The position numbers and the translations under genes are program-made. Positions 15,983 through 27,133 of a DNA stretch of 64,000 nucleotides are shown here, one piece after another. Location of the stretch: NCBI GenBank assembly GCA_963721335.1, contig CAVRIV010000008.1:1302001-1366000 (forward strand). The letters run 5' to 3'. Within the stretch, counting starts at the first letter, position 1. Every line of letters starts with the position of its first letter. Source of the DNA: CAVXDY01 sp963721335 (GTDB taxonomy: Bacteria; Actinomycetota; Thermoleophilia; Miltoncostaeales; Miltoncostaeaceae). A model generated the notes under the pieces. It made no database searches, had not been told where the DNA came from, and worked only from the letters and a program-made list of their open reading frames with translations.

Positions 15983-16906
15983 GAGGCCGAGTCTACCCCC
16001 GGGCGGGCGTCGTCCTCCCCGAGGAAGGCCTCGATCTCGCGGAGCATCTCCTCGGGCGACTCCTCCACCAGGAAGTGCCCTCCGGGCACCGGGCGTCCCC
16101 GGACGTCGGCCGCCCTGGCGCGCCACTCCCCCAGCACGTCGAAGCGCCCACCGATGCGCGCCTCCGCGCCCCACAGGGCGAGGAGCGGGCAGGTCACGAC
16201 CCGGTCGAGGTCGGCCTCGTCGTGCCGCAGGTCGATCGTCGCGGCGGCCCGGTAGTCGGCGCAGGTCGCCGCGATCACCTCGGGATCGCGGAAGCAGCGC
16301 CGGTACTCCTCGAGCGGCCCGGGGGCGAACGAGTCGAGACCCCGCCCACCGGTCCAGCGCTGCAGGAGCTCGTTGAGCCAGTAGTCGGGGTCGGCGCCGA
16401 TCATCGTCTCGGGCAGGCCGTCCGGCTGGATGAGGAAGAACCAGTGGAAGTTGCCGGTGGCCACGGCCTGGTTGGCGTTCCGGAACACCGACAGCGTGGG
16501 CACGATGTCGATGGCGCACAGGCGGGTGATCCGGCCGGGGTGGTCGAGCGCGAGCCGGTGGCCGACCCGCGCACCCCGGTCATGCGCCACCACCGCGAAC
16601 CGCTCGTGGCCGAGGGCGGCCATCACCGCGAGGATGTCCGCCCCCGTCGCCCGCTTCGAGTAGGCGGCGTCGCCCGGGCCGGCGGGTGGGCGGGCTGCTC
16701 TCCCCGTAGCCCCGCAGGTCCGGCGCCACGACGCTGTGGCGCCGGGCCAGCTCGGGGGCCATGCGGTGCCACATGGCGTGGGTCTGCGGGTACCCGTGCA
16801 GCAGCACCACCGGTGGGCCGGAGCCCCCGTGCGCCACGCGCAGCGTGGCCCCCTCCCCCTCGATCATCGACGCCTGGAAACCGGGGATGAGGGTGGCGGC
16901 GCTCAT
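15979..16906 (-). CDS. Fluoroacetate-dehalogenase-like alpha/beta hydrolase, frameshifted
   Basis: Two frames joined near 16,680 give one hydrolase of about 305 residues. The N-terminal half has VVLLHGYPQTHAMWHRMAPE; the second half has the nucleophile elbow HDRGARVGHR, then FHWFF, ADYRAA, RWTGG and the catalytic histidine in GGHFLVEE. Compared with Rhodopseudomonas fluoroacetate dehalogenase, the nucleophile Asp110, Arg111, halide-pocket His155/Trp156/Tyr219, Trp185 and the base His all have counterparts. Such enzymes replace the halogen of haloacetates with hydroxyl to give glycolate. Soluble epoxide hydrolases are the nearest alternative. One base indel interrupts the gene; it overlaps the GYD gene by four bases. 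Confidence 0.8.
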
Positions 16907-16974
16907 GTCCCCGGGAGGGGGATTTGCACGGGGGGGCTAGACTCCCGCCGGCCCAACCACGTCCAGAGGTGAGC

Positions 16975-17322
16975 ATGCAGCGAGACAGCGACGCGACCCC
17001 GAGCGAGCTCCAGAAGGCCCTCCTGGGCTACGACCCCACGACCCTGGAGACCGCCCTCATCGAGTGGACCAAGGAGCATTGGCCGATGGCCGCCCGGGCC
17101 ATGGTCTACAACCGCACCGAGGCCGACAACACCGTCTCCGGTGTCGGCGGAATCCGCAGCGACGACGCGCGGCTGGCGCTCGAGGTGGCCGCCCGGGTGG
17201 CGATCTCGGAGCGGGAGCTGGTGTGCCGTGCCATCGCCCATGTGCTCCCCCAGTGGCTCGAGGAGACCTACGGCCTGAGCCCGAACGGCGCGGCGAAGGG
17301 CACGACCAACGGGGCGGGCTAG
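16975..17322 (+). CDS. Helical hypothetical protein
   Basis: 115 residues, mostly helical: TPSELQKALLGYDPTTLETA and ARLALEVAARVAISERELVC, ending in a flexible KGTTNGAG tail. No known motif. It might be a small cytoplasmic binding protein, but no function can be named. ATG 16975 follows CCAGAGGTGAG; the GTG at 16969 is an in-frame alternative. It diverges from the dehalogenase gene and its stop overlaps that of the convergent rhodanese gene. Confidence 0.55.
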   Translation: MQRDSDATPSELQKALLGYDPTTLETALIEWTKEHWPMAARAMVYNRTEADNTVSGVGGIRSDDARLALEVAARVAISERELVCRAIAHVLPQWLEETYGLSPNGAAKGTTNGAG

Positions 17323-17663
17323 GCCGCCTTCGGCTCCACGGGGTACCCGGCGTCCTGCCAGGCGCCCCAGCCTCCCACCAGCACGCCCACGCGCGACCGG
17401 CCGCTGTCGAACGCCCACAGGGCGACCTTCAAGCTGGTCGCCTCGCCCGGCCGGTCGCAGTAGAAGATCAGCTCCGTGCCCTCGGGCAGGCCGGGGATCG
17501 CGCGCTCGAACTCCATCGGGTCGATCCGGATCGCGCCCTTGATCTGCTCCTCGGACTCGCGGTAGCCCAGGTCGCGGACGTCCACGGGCTGCACGGCATC
17601 GCCCATGCGGAAGGCCGCCGCCAGGTCCACGGGCTGCCAGCGCGCCACGTCGTCCCACGCCAT
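17319..17663 (-). CDS. Single-domain rhodanese
   Basis: 114 residues with the rhodanese fold: VQPVDVRDLGYRESEEQIKG (CH2A-like), a strand LIFYCDRPGEATSLK carrying the catalytic cysteine in a six-residue loop (C-D-R-P-G-E-A), and GGWGAWQDAGYPV at the end. It should move sulfane sulfur from a donor to a thiophilic acceptor, in sulfur trafficking or detoxification. The conserved basic residue in the loop is Arg at the second position. It is followed on the same strand by the Bcp gene upstream (34-bp gap), so both may belong to one thiol-redox transcript. Confidence 0.88.
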   Translation of the reverse strand: MAWDDVARWQPVDLAAAFRMGDAVQPVDVRDLGYRESEEQIKGAIRIDPMEFERAIPGLPEGTELIFYCDRPGEATSLKVALWAFDSGRSRVGVLVGGWGAWQDAGYPVEPKAA

Positions 17664-17697
17664 CCGTTCCTCCCCGTCGCTCGGCGTCGCCGGGACG

Positions 17698-18159
17698 CTA
17701 CCCGACCAGCTCGAGAACCGACGCGGCGTGACCCTTCGGCCTGACCTTGTACAGGGCGTGCGCCAGCCGGCCGTCGGGGCCGATCACGAAGGTGCTGCGC
17801 TCCACGCCCATGTAGGTGCGCCCGTACATCGACTTCTGCACCCACACGCCGTACGCCTCCGCCAGCTCGTGGTCGGGGTCGCTGAGGAGTGTGAACGGCA
17901 GCCCGTGCTTGTCGCGGAACCGCGCGTGGCTCGTGACGGGGTCGGGGCTGACGCCGATCACCCGGGCGCCGGCGGCGTCGTAGTCGGGCGCGCGATCGCG
18001 GAACTCGCAGGCCTCGGCCGTGCAGCCGCTCGTGTCGTCCTTGGGGTAGAAGTAGAGGACCGTGGTGGAGCCGGCCAGGTCGGCGAGGGTCACGGTGGAG
18101 CCGTCGGCGTCCGTCAGGGAGAAGTCGGGGGCCGCATCGCCGGCCTCGAGTCGCGCCAT
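17698..18159 (-). CDS. bcp: Bcp/PrxQ-type peroxiredoxin
   Basis: 153 residues. FYPKDDTSGCTAEACEFRD holds the peroxidatic cysteine with the second cysteine five residues later, the atypical two-Cys PrxQ arrangement, and VERSTFVIGPDGRL is the conserved C-terminal strand. It reduces hydrogen peroxide and organic hydroperoxides with thioredoxin as reductant. The ATG at 18159 is followed by the usual LEAGDAAPDFSL. It heads a likely two-gene unit with the rhodanese and shares a 96-bp divergent promoter region with the GNAT gene. Confidence 0.93.
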   Translation of the reverse strand: MARLEAGDAAPDFSLTDADGSTVTLADLAGSTTVLYFYPKDDTSGCTAEACEFRDRAPDYDAAGARVIGVSPDPVTSHARFRDKHGLPFTLLSDPDHELAEAYGVWVQKSMYGRTYMGVERSTFVIGPDGRLAHALYKVRPKGHAASVLELVG

Positions 18160-18255
18160 GGGGACCTCCGTCCTCGGGAGCCCCGAGGCTATCCCCCGGC
18201 GGCCGCGCCGGGCCCCTGGCCCGCGCCTCCGGGCGAGCGGTACGATCGCCGAGGC

Positions 18256-18872
18256 ATGGACCCGGCAACGCCCCCCGTGGTGCGCCGCGCGCGCGACGCC
18301 GACGCCGATGTCGTGGGCGGGATGCTCGCCGAGGCGCTCTCCGACAAGTACCGGCCGGCCTTCGGCCAGAAGGCGGCGGCCGCCATCGCCGGCCTCCTGC
18401 GCCACGACATCGCCCGCGTGCCGAGCTCGCGCCAGTGGGTGGCCGAGGTCGACGGACGCCTGGCGGGATCGGTTCACCTCGTCCTCGCCGCCGACCGGGA
18501 GCGCGGCTTCACCCGCACCCTGGCCGAGGCCGTGGGGTGGCCGCGCGCCGTGTGGGCCACGCACGGTGCTGAGCCTGCTCGGCACGGGGATCGCGCACGG
18601 GGACGAGGCCTACATCGACGAGCTCGGCGTGGCCGCGTGGGCCCGGCGGCGAGGGGTCGCGCGGGCGCTGCTCGCGGCGTGCGAGGCCGAGGCCCGCCGC
18701 GTCGGCCGGGGCCGGCTGACCCTGTGGGTCACGATCGACAACGCCCCCGCGCGAGCCCTCTACGAGGGGTGCGGCTTCCGGGAGTCGTGGCGCCGTGTGC
18801 TGGCTGCTCGGGCGGCTGGTGTTCCGCGCGCCGGGCGCCATCCTCATGGAGAAGCCGCTGAGCCCGCTGTGA
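18256..18872 (+). CDS. GNAT-family N-acetyltransferase, twice frameshifted
   Basis: The three frames in order give MDPATPPVVRRARDADADVV, a strand VAEVDGRLAGSVHLVLA, then (after an indel near 18,566) AYIDELGVAAWARRRGVARA, the acetyl-CoA pyrophosphate loop RRRGVA, and LWVTIDNAPARALYEGCGF. After a second indel near 18,800 the end is FRAPGAILMEKPLSPL. About 205 residues in all. It should acetylate an amine on a small molecule or protein N-terminus. The ATG at 18256 and stop at 18870-18872 are normal; the two breaks look like sequencing indels. It converges with the histidine kinase gene. Confidence 0.75.
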
Positions 18873-20558
18873 GGAGGGGCTCCGCGCCCTCCCCGCCGCC
18901 CGGCGGCACCGGTGCCGGCGCGGCCGGGAGCTGGACGCGCGCCCGGCCGCCGGGGCCGGGCTCGATCGTCAGGCGTCCGCCCAGCCGCTCGGCCAGGGCC
19001 CCCGCCACGCCCAGCCCCAGGCCGGCGCCGGGGAAGCCCATCGCGCCCGCGCCCCGGCCGAACCGCTCGCGCGCGAGGGGGAGCTCATCCCCCGCGATGC
19101 CCGGGCCGGTGTCGCGGACGGTCACCTCCACGTCCCCGCCGGGCAGCAGGCGCCCGGCGATCGTGATCCGGCCGCCGCGCGGTGTGAACGTGGCCGAGTT
19201 GGCCACCAGCTCGGAGAGGATCTCGTGCACCAGGGCCGCGTCGGTGCGCACGGCGGGCAGGTCGGCCGGGATGTCGGTCTCGAGCTGGAGGCCGCGGTCC
19301 TTGAGGCGCCGGTCCACGGCCTGGCCCAGGGCGAAGGCGATCCCTGCCAGGCTGACGTCGCCCACGTGCAGCGGCCGGGCGCGCGGGTCGTTGGCGGTGC
19401 CGCGAAGCAACTGCGCGACCACCCGCTCCATCCGGTCGGCCGCCGCCACGATGCCCCGCGCCGTGGCCGCCGCCGACGCCGGCACCTGTGCCAGCAGCTC
19501 GGACGCCAGGGTGCGCACCTCCCTCACCGGCGCCTGCAGGTGGCGCGCCGCCGAGCCGGTGATCTGCCGCCGCAGCAGCGCCAGGCGCGCCTGCTCGGTG
19601 CGGTCGCCCACCGCCACGACCCGGCCGCCGGGGACTCCCCACGCGTCCACCTCCAGCGCCCGCGAGTCGCTCAGGGTGACCCGCTGTGACACCGGCCCCG
19701 AGGAGGACAGCCCCACGCGGACCGCCCCCTCCACCGTGGGCCGCGTCGTCCGGCGGCAGCGCGCCGACCAGCCGCTCGAGGGCGTCGTTTCGGATCAGCC
19801 CGCCGGCCGGCGTGCGCGCCGCCGCCGGGTGGGCGAGCGGCGCAAGGGCCGCGCCGAGCACCTCGACGCGGGCCTCGGCGGCGTCCTGGAGATCGGCGAC
19901 CCGCACCGACACGGCGTGGGCGGCCTCGGATGCCCGGCGCCAGTCGCCGCGCCCCTCGGCCGGGAGGGGCCCGGGCCTCCCCGCCGCCGCGGCCTCGGTC
20001 GCGGCCGCGAGCCGTCGCAGGCGCGCGCCCCGTCGCGCGGCCACGATCCACGCGAGGCCGGCGGCGAGCCACGCTCAGGAGCAGGATGGCGCCCGACAGC
20101 GGCCAGCCCCCGGTCCCGAGCTCGCCCGCGCCGGGCGGAAGCGGCGTGCGCAGCACCACCCGGGCGCCCGAGGGCAGGGTCCGGGCGGCCTCGACGGCAC
20201 CGGATCGCAGCGTCCAGGCTCCGGCACCGGCCGTGACCAGTCCCTCCGCCCAGCCGGCCTCGCCGGCGCCCCAGAGGTCGGGACCGGTCTGGAGCTTGAC
20301 CGCCCCGGCGGGCCCCACCAGGCGAGCCGCCTCGCCCGTGCCGCGGAGCAGCTCCCGCGCCTCGGCCGTGCGCGCGGGATCGAGCCGGGCCGCCAGCGCG
20401 TCGGCCGACGCCGCCAGCGGGTCCCCGGTGCGCCCCACCTCGTCCCTCAGGCCGATCCCGACCGCGAGCGCGGCCACCAGGCCGAGCGCCGCCGCGACGG
20501 CCACGAACGCGAGGAGCGCGGCACGCCAGGGGCGCGGGGAGCGGGAATCGGGATGCAT
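18844..20558 (-). CDS. Sensor histidine kinase, twice frameshifted
   Basis: Three frames join into about 570 residues. The order is: N-terminal membrane helix (LLAFVAVAAALGLVAALAVG), a periplasmic-type sensing segment, a second helix near the 20,080 break, a linker with TPAGGLIRNDALERL, then a PAS-like stretch and a kinase core. In the core the likely phospho-accepting His lies in AARHLQAPVREV, the N box is ELVANSATFTPRG, G1 is VRDTGPGIAG and G2 is GAGLGLGVAG. It would autophosphorylate in response to an envelope signal. The indels are near 20,080 and 19,740. No response regulator lies next to it. The neighbouring divergent HTH gene may be related functionally. Confidence 0.75.
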
Positions 20559-20675
20559 CGGTGGGGAGGGCTTCGCGTCGCTCGGGCGAAAGTCCTTCCG
20601 CGGCCGGCGAGTCGGACGCCCGCTGGACGCGACGCTCGACGACCGAGAGGCGGGACCGGGGGTGAGTGCGGATGG

Positions 20676-21392
20676 TTGACGACGACGGGTGGCCGCGCGG
20701 GCGGACGACGCGCGTCGACCGGGGCCCGCGCACGCTTGACGGCCAGCGAGGCCGCCGCCCTCCTCGGAGTCAGCGTGGCCACCGTGCGCGGATGGGCGGA
20801 CCAGGGGCGCCTCCCCTCTCACCGCACCGTGGGTGGGCACCGCCGGTTCGAGCTCGACGAGCTGAGGGAGTGGCTCGCCGAGCGGGGGGCGCCGGCGCCG
20901 GAGCCGCGCCGCCTGCGGCGCGCTCCCCAGGACGTCCCCGCCTGCCCCCTCCTGGCCCGCGAGCTGAACGCCCGCACCGAGGCCATCATCGAGCGGGTCC
21001 TGGCCGGCTACGACGACGAGGTGCCGACGCCGCTCCCCCCGCCGAGCGCTCCGGCGATGCGGCGGATGGCCATCCGCCTGCTCCGGGTGCTCGCATCGGG
21101 CCTCGAGAGCGGCCGGCCGGCCGCCTCCTCCGGACGCGCCGCCGTGGCCGGGTTCCGCGGAGGGCTGGAGGGCTCGGCCGGCGCCCGGGTGGTGGTCGAG
21201 CACACCCGGGTGGCCATCGCGGTCGTCCAGGAGGCCGAGGCCGCCCTGGCCGAGGGCGCCGACATCGAGCCGCTGGGCCTCCCCGCGCTCCACTCGGTGA
21301 TCGACCATGCGCTCGCGGCGGTCACGCGCGGCTTCGAGCAGGCCCAGCCGCTGCGCCGCCCGCGGCCCCCCGGCGCCACTCCCCGGAGCTGA
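20676..21392 (+). CDS. MerR/excisionase-type HTH regulator with helical sensor domain
   Basis: About 238 residues. The N-terminal LTASEAAALLGVSVATVRGW...GHRRFELDEL is a winged-helix MerR/BldC-type DNA-binding domain. The remaining about 150 residues form a helical bundle (LLARELNARTEAIIERVL, VVVEHTRVAIAVVQEAE) similar in look to globin-like or RsbR-type sensor bundles, with no metal or cofactor residues obvious. Start uncertain: TTG 20676 lies behind GGGGTGAG; TTG 20736 would begin exactly at the HTH. It is divergent from the sensor kinase with about 117 bp between them. Confidence 0.7.
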   Translation: MTTTGGRAGGRRASTGARARLTASEAAALLGVSVATVRGWADQGRLPSHRTVGGHRRFELDELREWLAERGAPAPEPRRLRRAPQDVPACPLLARELNARTEAIIERVLAGYDDEVPTPLPPPSAPAMRRMAIRLLRVLASGLESGRPAASSGRAAVAGFRGGLEGSAGARVVVEHTRVAIAVVQEAEAALAEGADIEPLGLPALHSVIDHALAAVTRGFEQAQPLRRPRPPGATPRS

Positions 21393-21580
21393 CCGCGACC
21401 GCTCGGGAGTCGCCGGAGCCCCGTCGCCAGGGCCTTTTCGATTGGCGCGCCGGAGGCCTTCGCTGTAGGTTCCGCCGAGACGGGCTCAGCCTGTTCGACG
21501 CCGCCGTCCCGGTGGCGTTCGCCGGGTGAGCCCTCGCGTGTTCCTGAGCGTCAAACGGCACGTACGGGAGGGGGCAGCAC

Positions 21581-21607
21581 ATGACCACACCGGCTGACCC
21601 ACGCTGA
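21581..21607 (+). CDS. Eight-codon leader peptide before the membrane cassette
   Basis: A strong GGGAGGGGG ribosome-binding site precedes an ATG at 21581 that reads MTTPADPR and stops at a TGA overlapping the ATG of the first cassette gene (TGATG). The first cassette gene has no ribosome-binding site of its own, so ribosomes probably reach it by re-initiation after this minigene. This is inferred from the signal layout; the peptide itself has no recognisable attenuation codons. Confidence 0.4.
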   Translation: MTTPADPR

Positions 21608-21858
21608 TGTCGTCGTCCGCGGAATGGCTGCTGGGGATCGTGCTGAGCGTCGTGGTCGTCCTGGTGGCGGCGGCGATCGTGATCGCGATCGTCCTGCTCG
21701 CGCTGAGGATCGCCAAGCAGGCCAAGACGGCCGAGGGGGCGGTGGAGGTTCTGCGCCAGCAGACGGTCGAGCTCGGCAACATCGGCCGGATCAACGACTC
21801 GGGGGTGAGGATCCTGCACTCCGCCCGGGCCCTTCGGAAGGCGGCGGTCGGGAAATGA
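21607..21858 (+). CDS. Small single-pass membrane protein, cassette gene 1
   Basis: 83 residues: a membrane helix at about 8-33 (LLGIVLSVVVVLVAAAIVIA), then a cytoplasmic-type amphipathic tail (AKTAEGAVEVLRQQTVELGN...SARALRKAAVGK). The layout recalls DUF948-type proteins, with one N-terminal helix and then a coiled helical tail. It is the first of five overlapping genes (stop overlaps next start as ATGA). It lies directly upstream of coxM, suggesting a link to the CO dehydrogenase. No characterised homologue recognised. Confidence 0.65.
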   Translation: MSSSAEWLLGIVLSVVVVLVAAAIVIAIVLLALRIAKQAKTAEGAVEVLRQQTVELGNIGRINDSGVRILHSARALRKAAVGK

Positions 21859-22148
21859 CGCCAATGGCCGCTGCGATCTCCACCAACGCGTACTGGAGCA
21901 CCGCCCTCATCATCGGCCTGGTGGCGGCGCTGATCGTCGCCTTCCTGCTGATCGTGCTCGTGAGAGCCGTGCGGAGCATCGAGAAGTCGGTCAACGGCCT
22001 GCTCGACGTCGCGGGCGAGGTCGTCGGGAACACGGCGAACATCCCGCAGCTCGCGGCGACGGCCCCCGTGCTGGGCCTGATCGTGGAGGAGGCCGTCGTG
22101 CAGGACGGCTACATGAACGCGCTCACCGACGGGTTCGGTGAGACATGA
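21855..22148 (+). CDS. Small single-pass membrane protein, cassette gene 2
   Basis: 97 residues with one membrane helix (about 14-36, ALIIGLVAALIVAFLLIVLV) and an amphipathic tail with RSIEKSVNGLLDVAGEVVGN and IPQLAATAPVLGLIVEEAVV. Same design as its neighbours but distinct in sequence. The ATG overlaps the upstream stop and its own stop overlaps the next ATG, so translation is tightly coupled. Function unknown. Confidence 0.65.
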   Translation: MTPMAAAISTNAYWSTALIIGLVAALIVAFLLIVLVRAVRSIEKSVNGLLDVAGEVVGNTANIPQLAATAPVLGLIVEEAVVQDGYMNALTDGFGET

Positions 22149-22423
22149 GCACCACGCACCTGCTGGCCCTCCTGAGCGTCCTCCTGGCCGCGGTCGTCGT
22201 GCTCGTGCTGGCCGCCGCCCTGATCGAGGTGCGCAGGGGCCTGAGGAGGATCTCCGAGGGGCTCGCGACCCTCGGATCCGCGCTGCAGAGCGTCGAGTCG
22301 GAGCACCTGCGTGGGCTCGAGAGCTCCGTCAAGGCGATCAACGGGCAGTTCGACATCATCCTCGGCGCGCTGCCGGGCATCGCAAAGAAGGCGGCGATGG
22401 TCGCCGAGAGGAGGCCCCGGTGA
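22145..22423 (+). CDS. Small single-pass membrane protein, cassette gene 3
   Basis: 92 residues: membrane helix at about 5-27 (LLALLSVLLAAVVVLVLAAA), then RRGLRRISEGLATLGSALQS and the segment SSVKAINGQFDIILGALPGI. That last segment closely parallels TSINGQLDAGVDLLEGLLVKK in cassette gene 5, evidence that the cassette grew by duplication. Overlaps both neighbours by four bases. No known function. Confidence 0.65.
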   Translation: MSTTHLLALLSVLLAAVVVLVLAAALIEVRRGLRRISEGLATLGSALQSVESEHLRGLESSVKAINGQFDIILGALPGIAKKAAMVAERRPR

Positions 22424-22683
22424 CCGCCCTCTGGTGGATCGGGGCCCTCGTGGTGCTGCTGGTGGTGTTCCCCCTCGTGGTCTACCTGCTCCGCGAGGTC
22501 CTGAACGCCGCCACGAGCATCGTCCCCAGCGTGCAGGAGATCGCCACGGTCGCGGCGGCCGCGTCGAAGGATCTCGACGCCACCGCCCTGCTGCTGACGA
22601 CGCAGGACCAGGTGGAGCAGACGGTCGCCGGGGTCGCGGGCTACGGCGGCTCCCTCGACGTGATCATCGACGACGCGGAATAG
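22420..22683 (+). CDS. Small single-pass membrane protein, cassette gene 4
   Basis: 87 residues, GTG start overlapping the previous stop (GTGA). One membrane helix (about 4-26, WWIGALVVLLVVFPLVVYLL) is followed by an amphipathic tail (AATSIVPSVQEIATVAAAAS, then TTQDQVEQTVAGVAGYGG) ending in acidic residues. It matches its neighbours in architecture. The 8-bp gap to gene 5 is the only non-overlap in the cassette. Confidence 0.65.
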   Translation: MTALWWIGALVVLLVVFPLVVYLLREVLNAATSIVPSVQEIATVAAAASKDLDATALLLTTQDQVEQTVAGVAGYGGSLDVIIDDAE

Positions 22684-22691
22684 GGGGAGCC

Positions 22692-23303
22692 ATGGAGGGA
22701 GCCGTCATCGTCCTGATCATCGCCGTCCTGCTGATCGTGCTCGCCCTCGTCTACTACCTCGTCTCGACGATCCTCCAGCTGCGGAAGATCACCGACGGCC
22801 TCGACGAGGTCATCGGGAGCGTGGTCGAGATCCTGGAGAAGACCGCCCCCGTGAACGACGTGGTCACCTCGATCAACGGGCAGCTCGACGCCGGCGTGGA
22901 CCTGCTCGAGGGCCTGCTGGTGAAGAAGGCCGGCCTGAGCGACGCCGTCGGCCTGGTCGACGGCCTCTACCCCGGAGCGGGCGCCGCCGGATTCCGGAGC
23001 ATTCCGGAGAGCACCACGGTCACGGCGCCGCGCATCGGCGAGGTCTATACGAAGGGCACGCTCACGCTCGCACGGCTCGGCCGGGAGGCGCCGATCGCGG
23101 CCGGGAACCCGGCGGGCTTCCCGCTGAGGAACGTCGAGGGCGGCAGCCTCGCGGCGCGGCTGCTGTACCCGGAGGTCCGCCAGTCCAGGCCGGAGGCCCT
23201 GCCCCGATCTCCGGTCATCGGCACCGACGCCCCCGTGCAGTACGAGCAGCGGGACGACATCGGGGCACCGCGCAAGCGACTCCCCGCACGCGGTCACGAC
23301 TGA
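22692..23303 (+). CDS. Single-pass membrane protein, cassette gene 5 (long)
   Basis: 203 residues behind GGGGGAGC. The first about 95 residues repeat the cassette design: membrane helix (VIVLIIAVLLIVLALVYYLV), then RKITDGLDEVIGSVVEILEK and TSINGQLDAGVDLLEGLLVK. A unique C-terminal part of about 100 residues follows, Gly/Pro/Arg-rich and probably extended (ALPRSPVIGTDAPVQYEQRD). It could be the docking arm of the set. About 85 bp separate it from coxM on the same strand. Confidence 0.65.
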   Translation: MEGAVIVLIIAVLLIVLALVYYLVSTILQLRKITDGLDEVIGSVVEILEKTAPVNDVVTSINGQLDAGVDLLEGLLVKKAGLSDAVGLVDGLYPGAGAAGFRSIPESTTVTAPRIGEVYTKGTLTLARLGREAPIAAGNPAGFPLRNVEGGSLAARLLYPEVRQSRPEALPRSPVIGTDAPVQYEQRDDIGAPRKRLPARGHD

Positions 23304-23388
23304 CGGGTCGGATCGGCCGCGCGTACACTGATGGGTCCCCCTTCCCCGGCGGACGTCTCCGCCCCTTCCTGACTCGAGAGGAGCCCCG

Positions 23389-24264
23389 TTGCAGACCCCC
23401 GCGCCATTCGAGTACGAGCGCGCGACCAGCGTGGAGGGCGCGATCGCCTCGCTTCAGAGACTCGGCTCGGAGGCGCGCATCATCGCCGGCGGACACAGCC
23501 TGCTCCCGATGATGAAGCTCCGGCTCGCGAACCCGGAGCACCTGATCGACATCAACGACCTCACGGAGCTCTCCTACATCCGCGAGGAGGGCGGCGAGAT
23601 CGCGATCGGGGCGCTGACCCGCCACGTGGACCTGCTGAAGTCCGAGCTTCTCGCCACGCGGTTCCCGCTGTTCCGGGACGCCGAGAACGTGATCGCCGAT
23701 CCGGTGGTGCGCAACCGCGGCACGATCGGCGGCTCGCTGTGCCAGGCGGACGCCGCCGAGGACCTCTCGGCCGTCTGCACGGCGGTCAAGGCGAAGGCCG
23801 TGATCCGCGGCGCCTCCGGGGAGCGGGTTGTCGGCATGGAGGACTTCCACGTGGGGCCCTACCAGACCGCGGTGGGCGAGGGCGAGATGCTGACCGGCGT
23901 GCGGATCGCGCTGCGCCCGGGGGCCGGGAGCGCGCACGAGAAGCTCGAGCGCCGCGCGGGGGACTGGGCGATCGCCGCCGCGTCGGCGGCCGTGTGGATC
24001 GAGAGCGGACGGATCGCCGACGCCGGCATCGCGCTCAGCGCGGTCGGGCTCACGACGGTCCATCTCTCGCGGGCCGAGGAGCTGCTGCGGGGCGAGGCGC
24101 CGTCGGAGGAGCTGTTCGCGCAGGCCGGCGCGATCGCCTCGGAGGACTGCTCTCCGACCGCGGACGGCCGGGGCCCGGTCAACTACAAGCGCCATCTCGC
24201 CGGCGTCCTCACGAAACGCGCCCTGCTCCGCGCGGCGGCACGCGCGCTCCCCCAGGAGGCCTGA
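23389..24264 (+). CDS. coxM: CO dehydrogenase medium (FAD) subunit
   Basis: 291 residues of the FAD-binding subunit of molybdenum hydroxylases. The two FAD pyrophosphate loops are present: AGGHSLLPMMKLRLA near residue 32 and TIGGSLCQADAAED near residue 111. It passes electrons from the two [2Fe-2S] clusters of CoxS to FAD and on to the respiratory chain. TTG 23389 follows GAGAGGAG. The order coxM-coxS-coxL is that of form I enzymes. Possibly a second promoter (TACACT near 23,324) lies upstream, allowing transcription apart from the membrane cassette. Confidence 0.93.
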   Translation: MQTPAPFEYERATSVEGAIASLQRLGSEARIIAGGHSLLPMMKLRLANPEHLIDINDLTELSYIREEGGEIAIGALTRHVDLLKSELLATRFPLFRDAENVIADPVVRNRGTIGGSLCQADAAEDLSAVCTAVKAKAVIRGASGERVVGMEDFHVGPYQTAVGEGEMLTGVRIALRPGAGSAHEKLERRAGDWAIAAASAAVWIESGRIADAGIALSAVGLTTVHLSRAEELLRGEAPSEELFAQAGAIASEDCSPTADGRGPVNYKRHLAGVLTKRALLRAAARALPQEA

Positions 24265-24266
24265 TC

Positions 24267-24746
24267 ATGAACGTCTCGATAACGGTGAACGGCGAGGTGG
24301 TCTCGCGGGAGATCGAGCCCCGTCAGCTGCTCGTCCACTTCATTCGCGAGACGGATGGCCTGACGGGCACCCATTGGGGCTGCGACACCTCCAACTGCGG
24401 CGCGTGCGTGGTGCTGATGGACGGCGTGCCGGTGAAGTCGTGCACGACCCTCGCGGTGATGTGCGAGGGCCACGAGATCCGCACGGTCGAGTCGCTCGAG
24501 GTCAACGGACGGCTGGACCCGGTCCAGCAGGGCTTCCACGAGCGGCATGCCCTCCAGTGCGGTTTCTGCACGCCGGGGATGCTGATGACGGCGCGGGCCC
24601 TGCTGGACGAGAACCCGGACCCGACCGAGCAGGAGATCCGCACGGCCATCTCCGGGGCGATCTGCCGCTGTACGGGCTACAAGAACATCGTGAGCGCAGT
24701 GCGCTGGGCAGCCGAGCACGAAGCCGCCGCGAAACAGGGGGTCTGA
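24267..24746 (+). CDS. coxS: CO dehydrogenase small (2x[2Fe-2S]) subunit
   Basis: 159 residues with all eight cluster cysteines: a plant-type ferredoxin set at C39, C44, C47 and C59 (GCDTSNCGAC...SC), and the C-terminal four-helix set at C98, C101, C133 and C135 (QCGFC...CRC). It carries electrons from the Mo-Cu site in CoxL to the FAD in CoxM. The ATG at 24267 is two bases after the coxM stop. Length and spacing match typical xanthine-oxidase-family small subunits. Confidence 0.95.
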   Translation: MNVSITVNGEVVSREIEPRQLLVHFIRETDGLTGTHWGCDTSNCGACVVLMDGVPVKSCTTLAVMCEGHEIRTVESLEVNGRLDPVQQGFHERHALQCGFCTPGMLMTARALLDENPDPTEQEIRTAISGAICRCTGYKNIVSAVRWAAEHEAAAKQGV

Positions 24747-24748
24747 GC

Positions 24749-27132
<2,384 letters not shown>

Positions 27133-27133
<1 letters not shown>

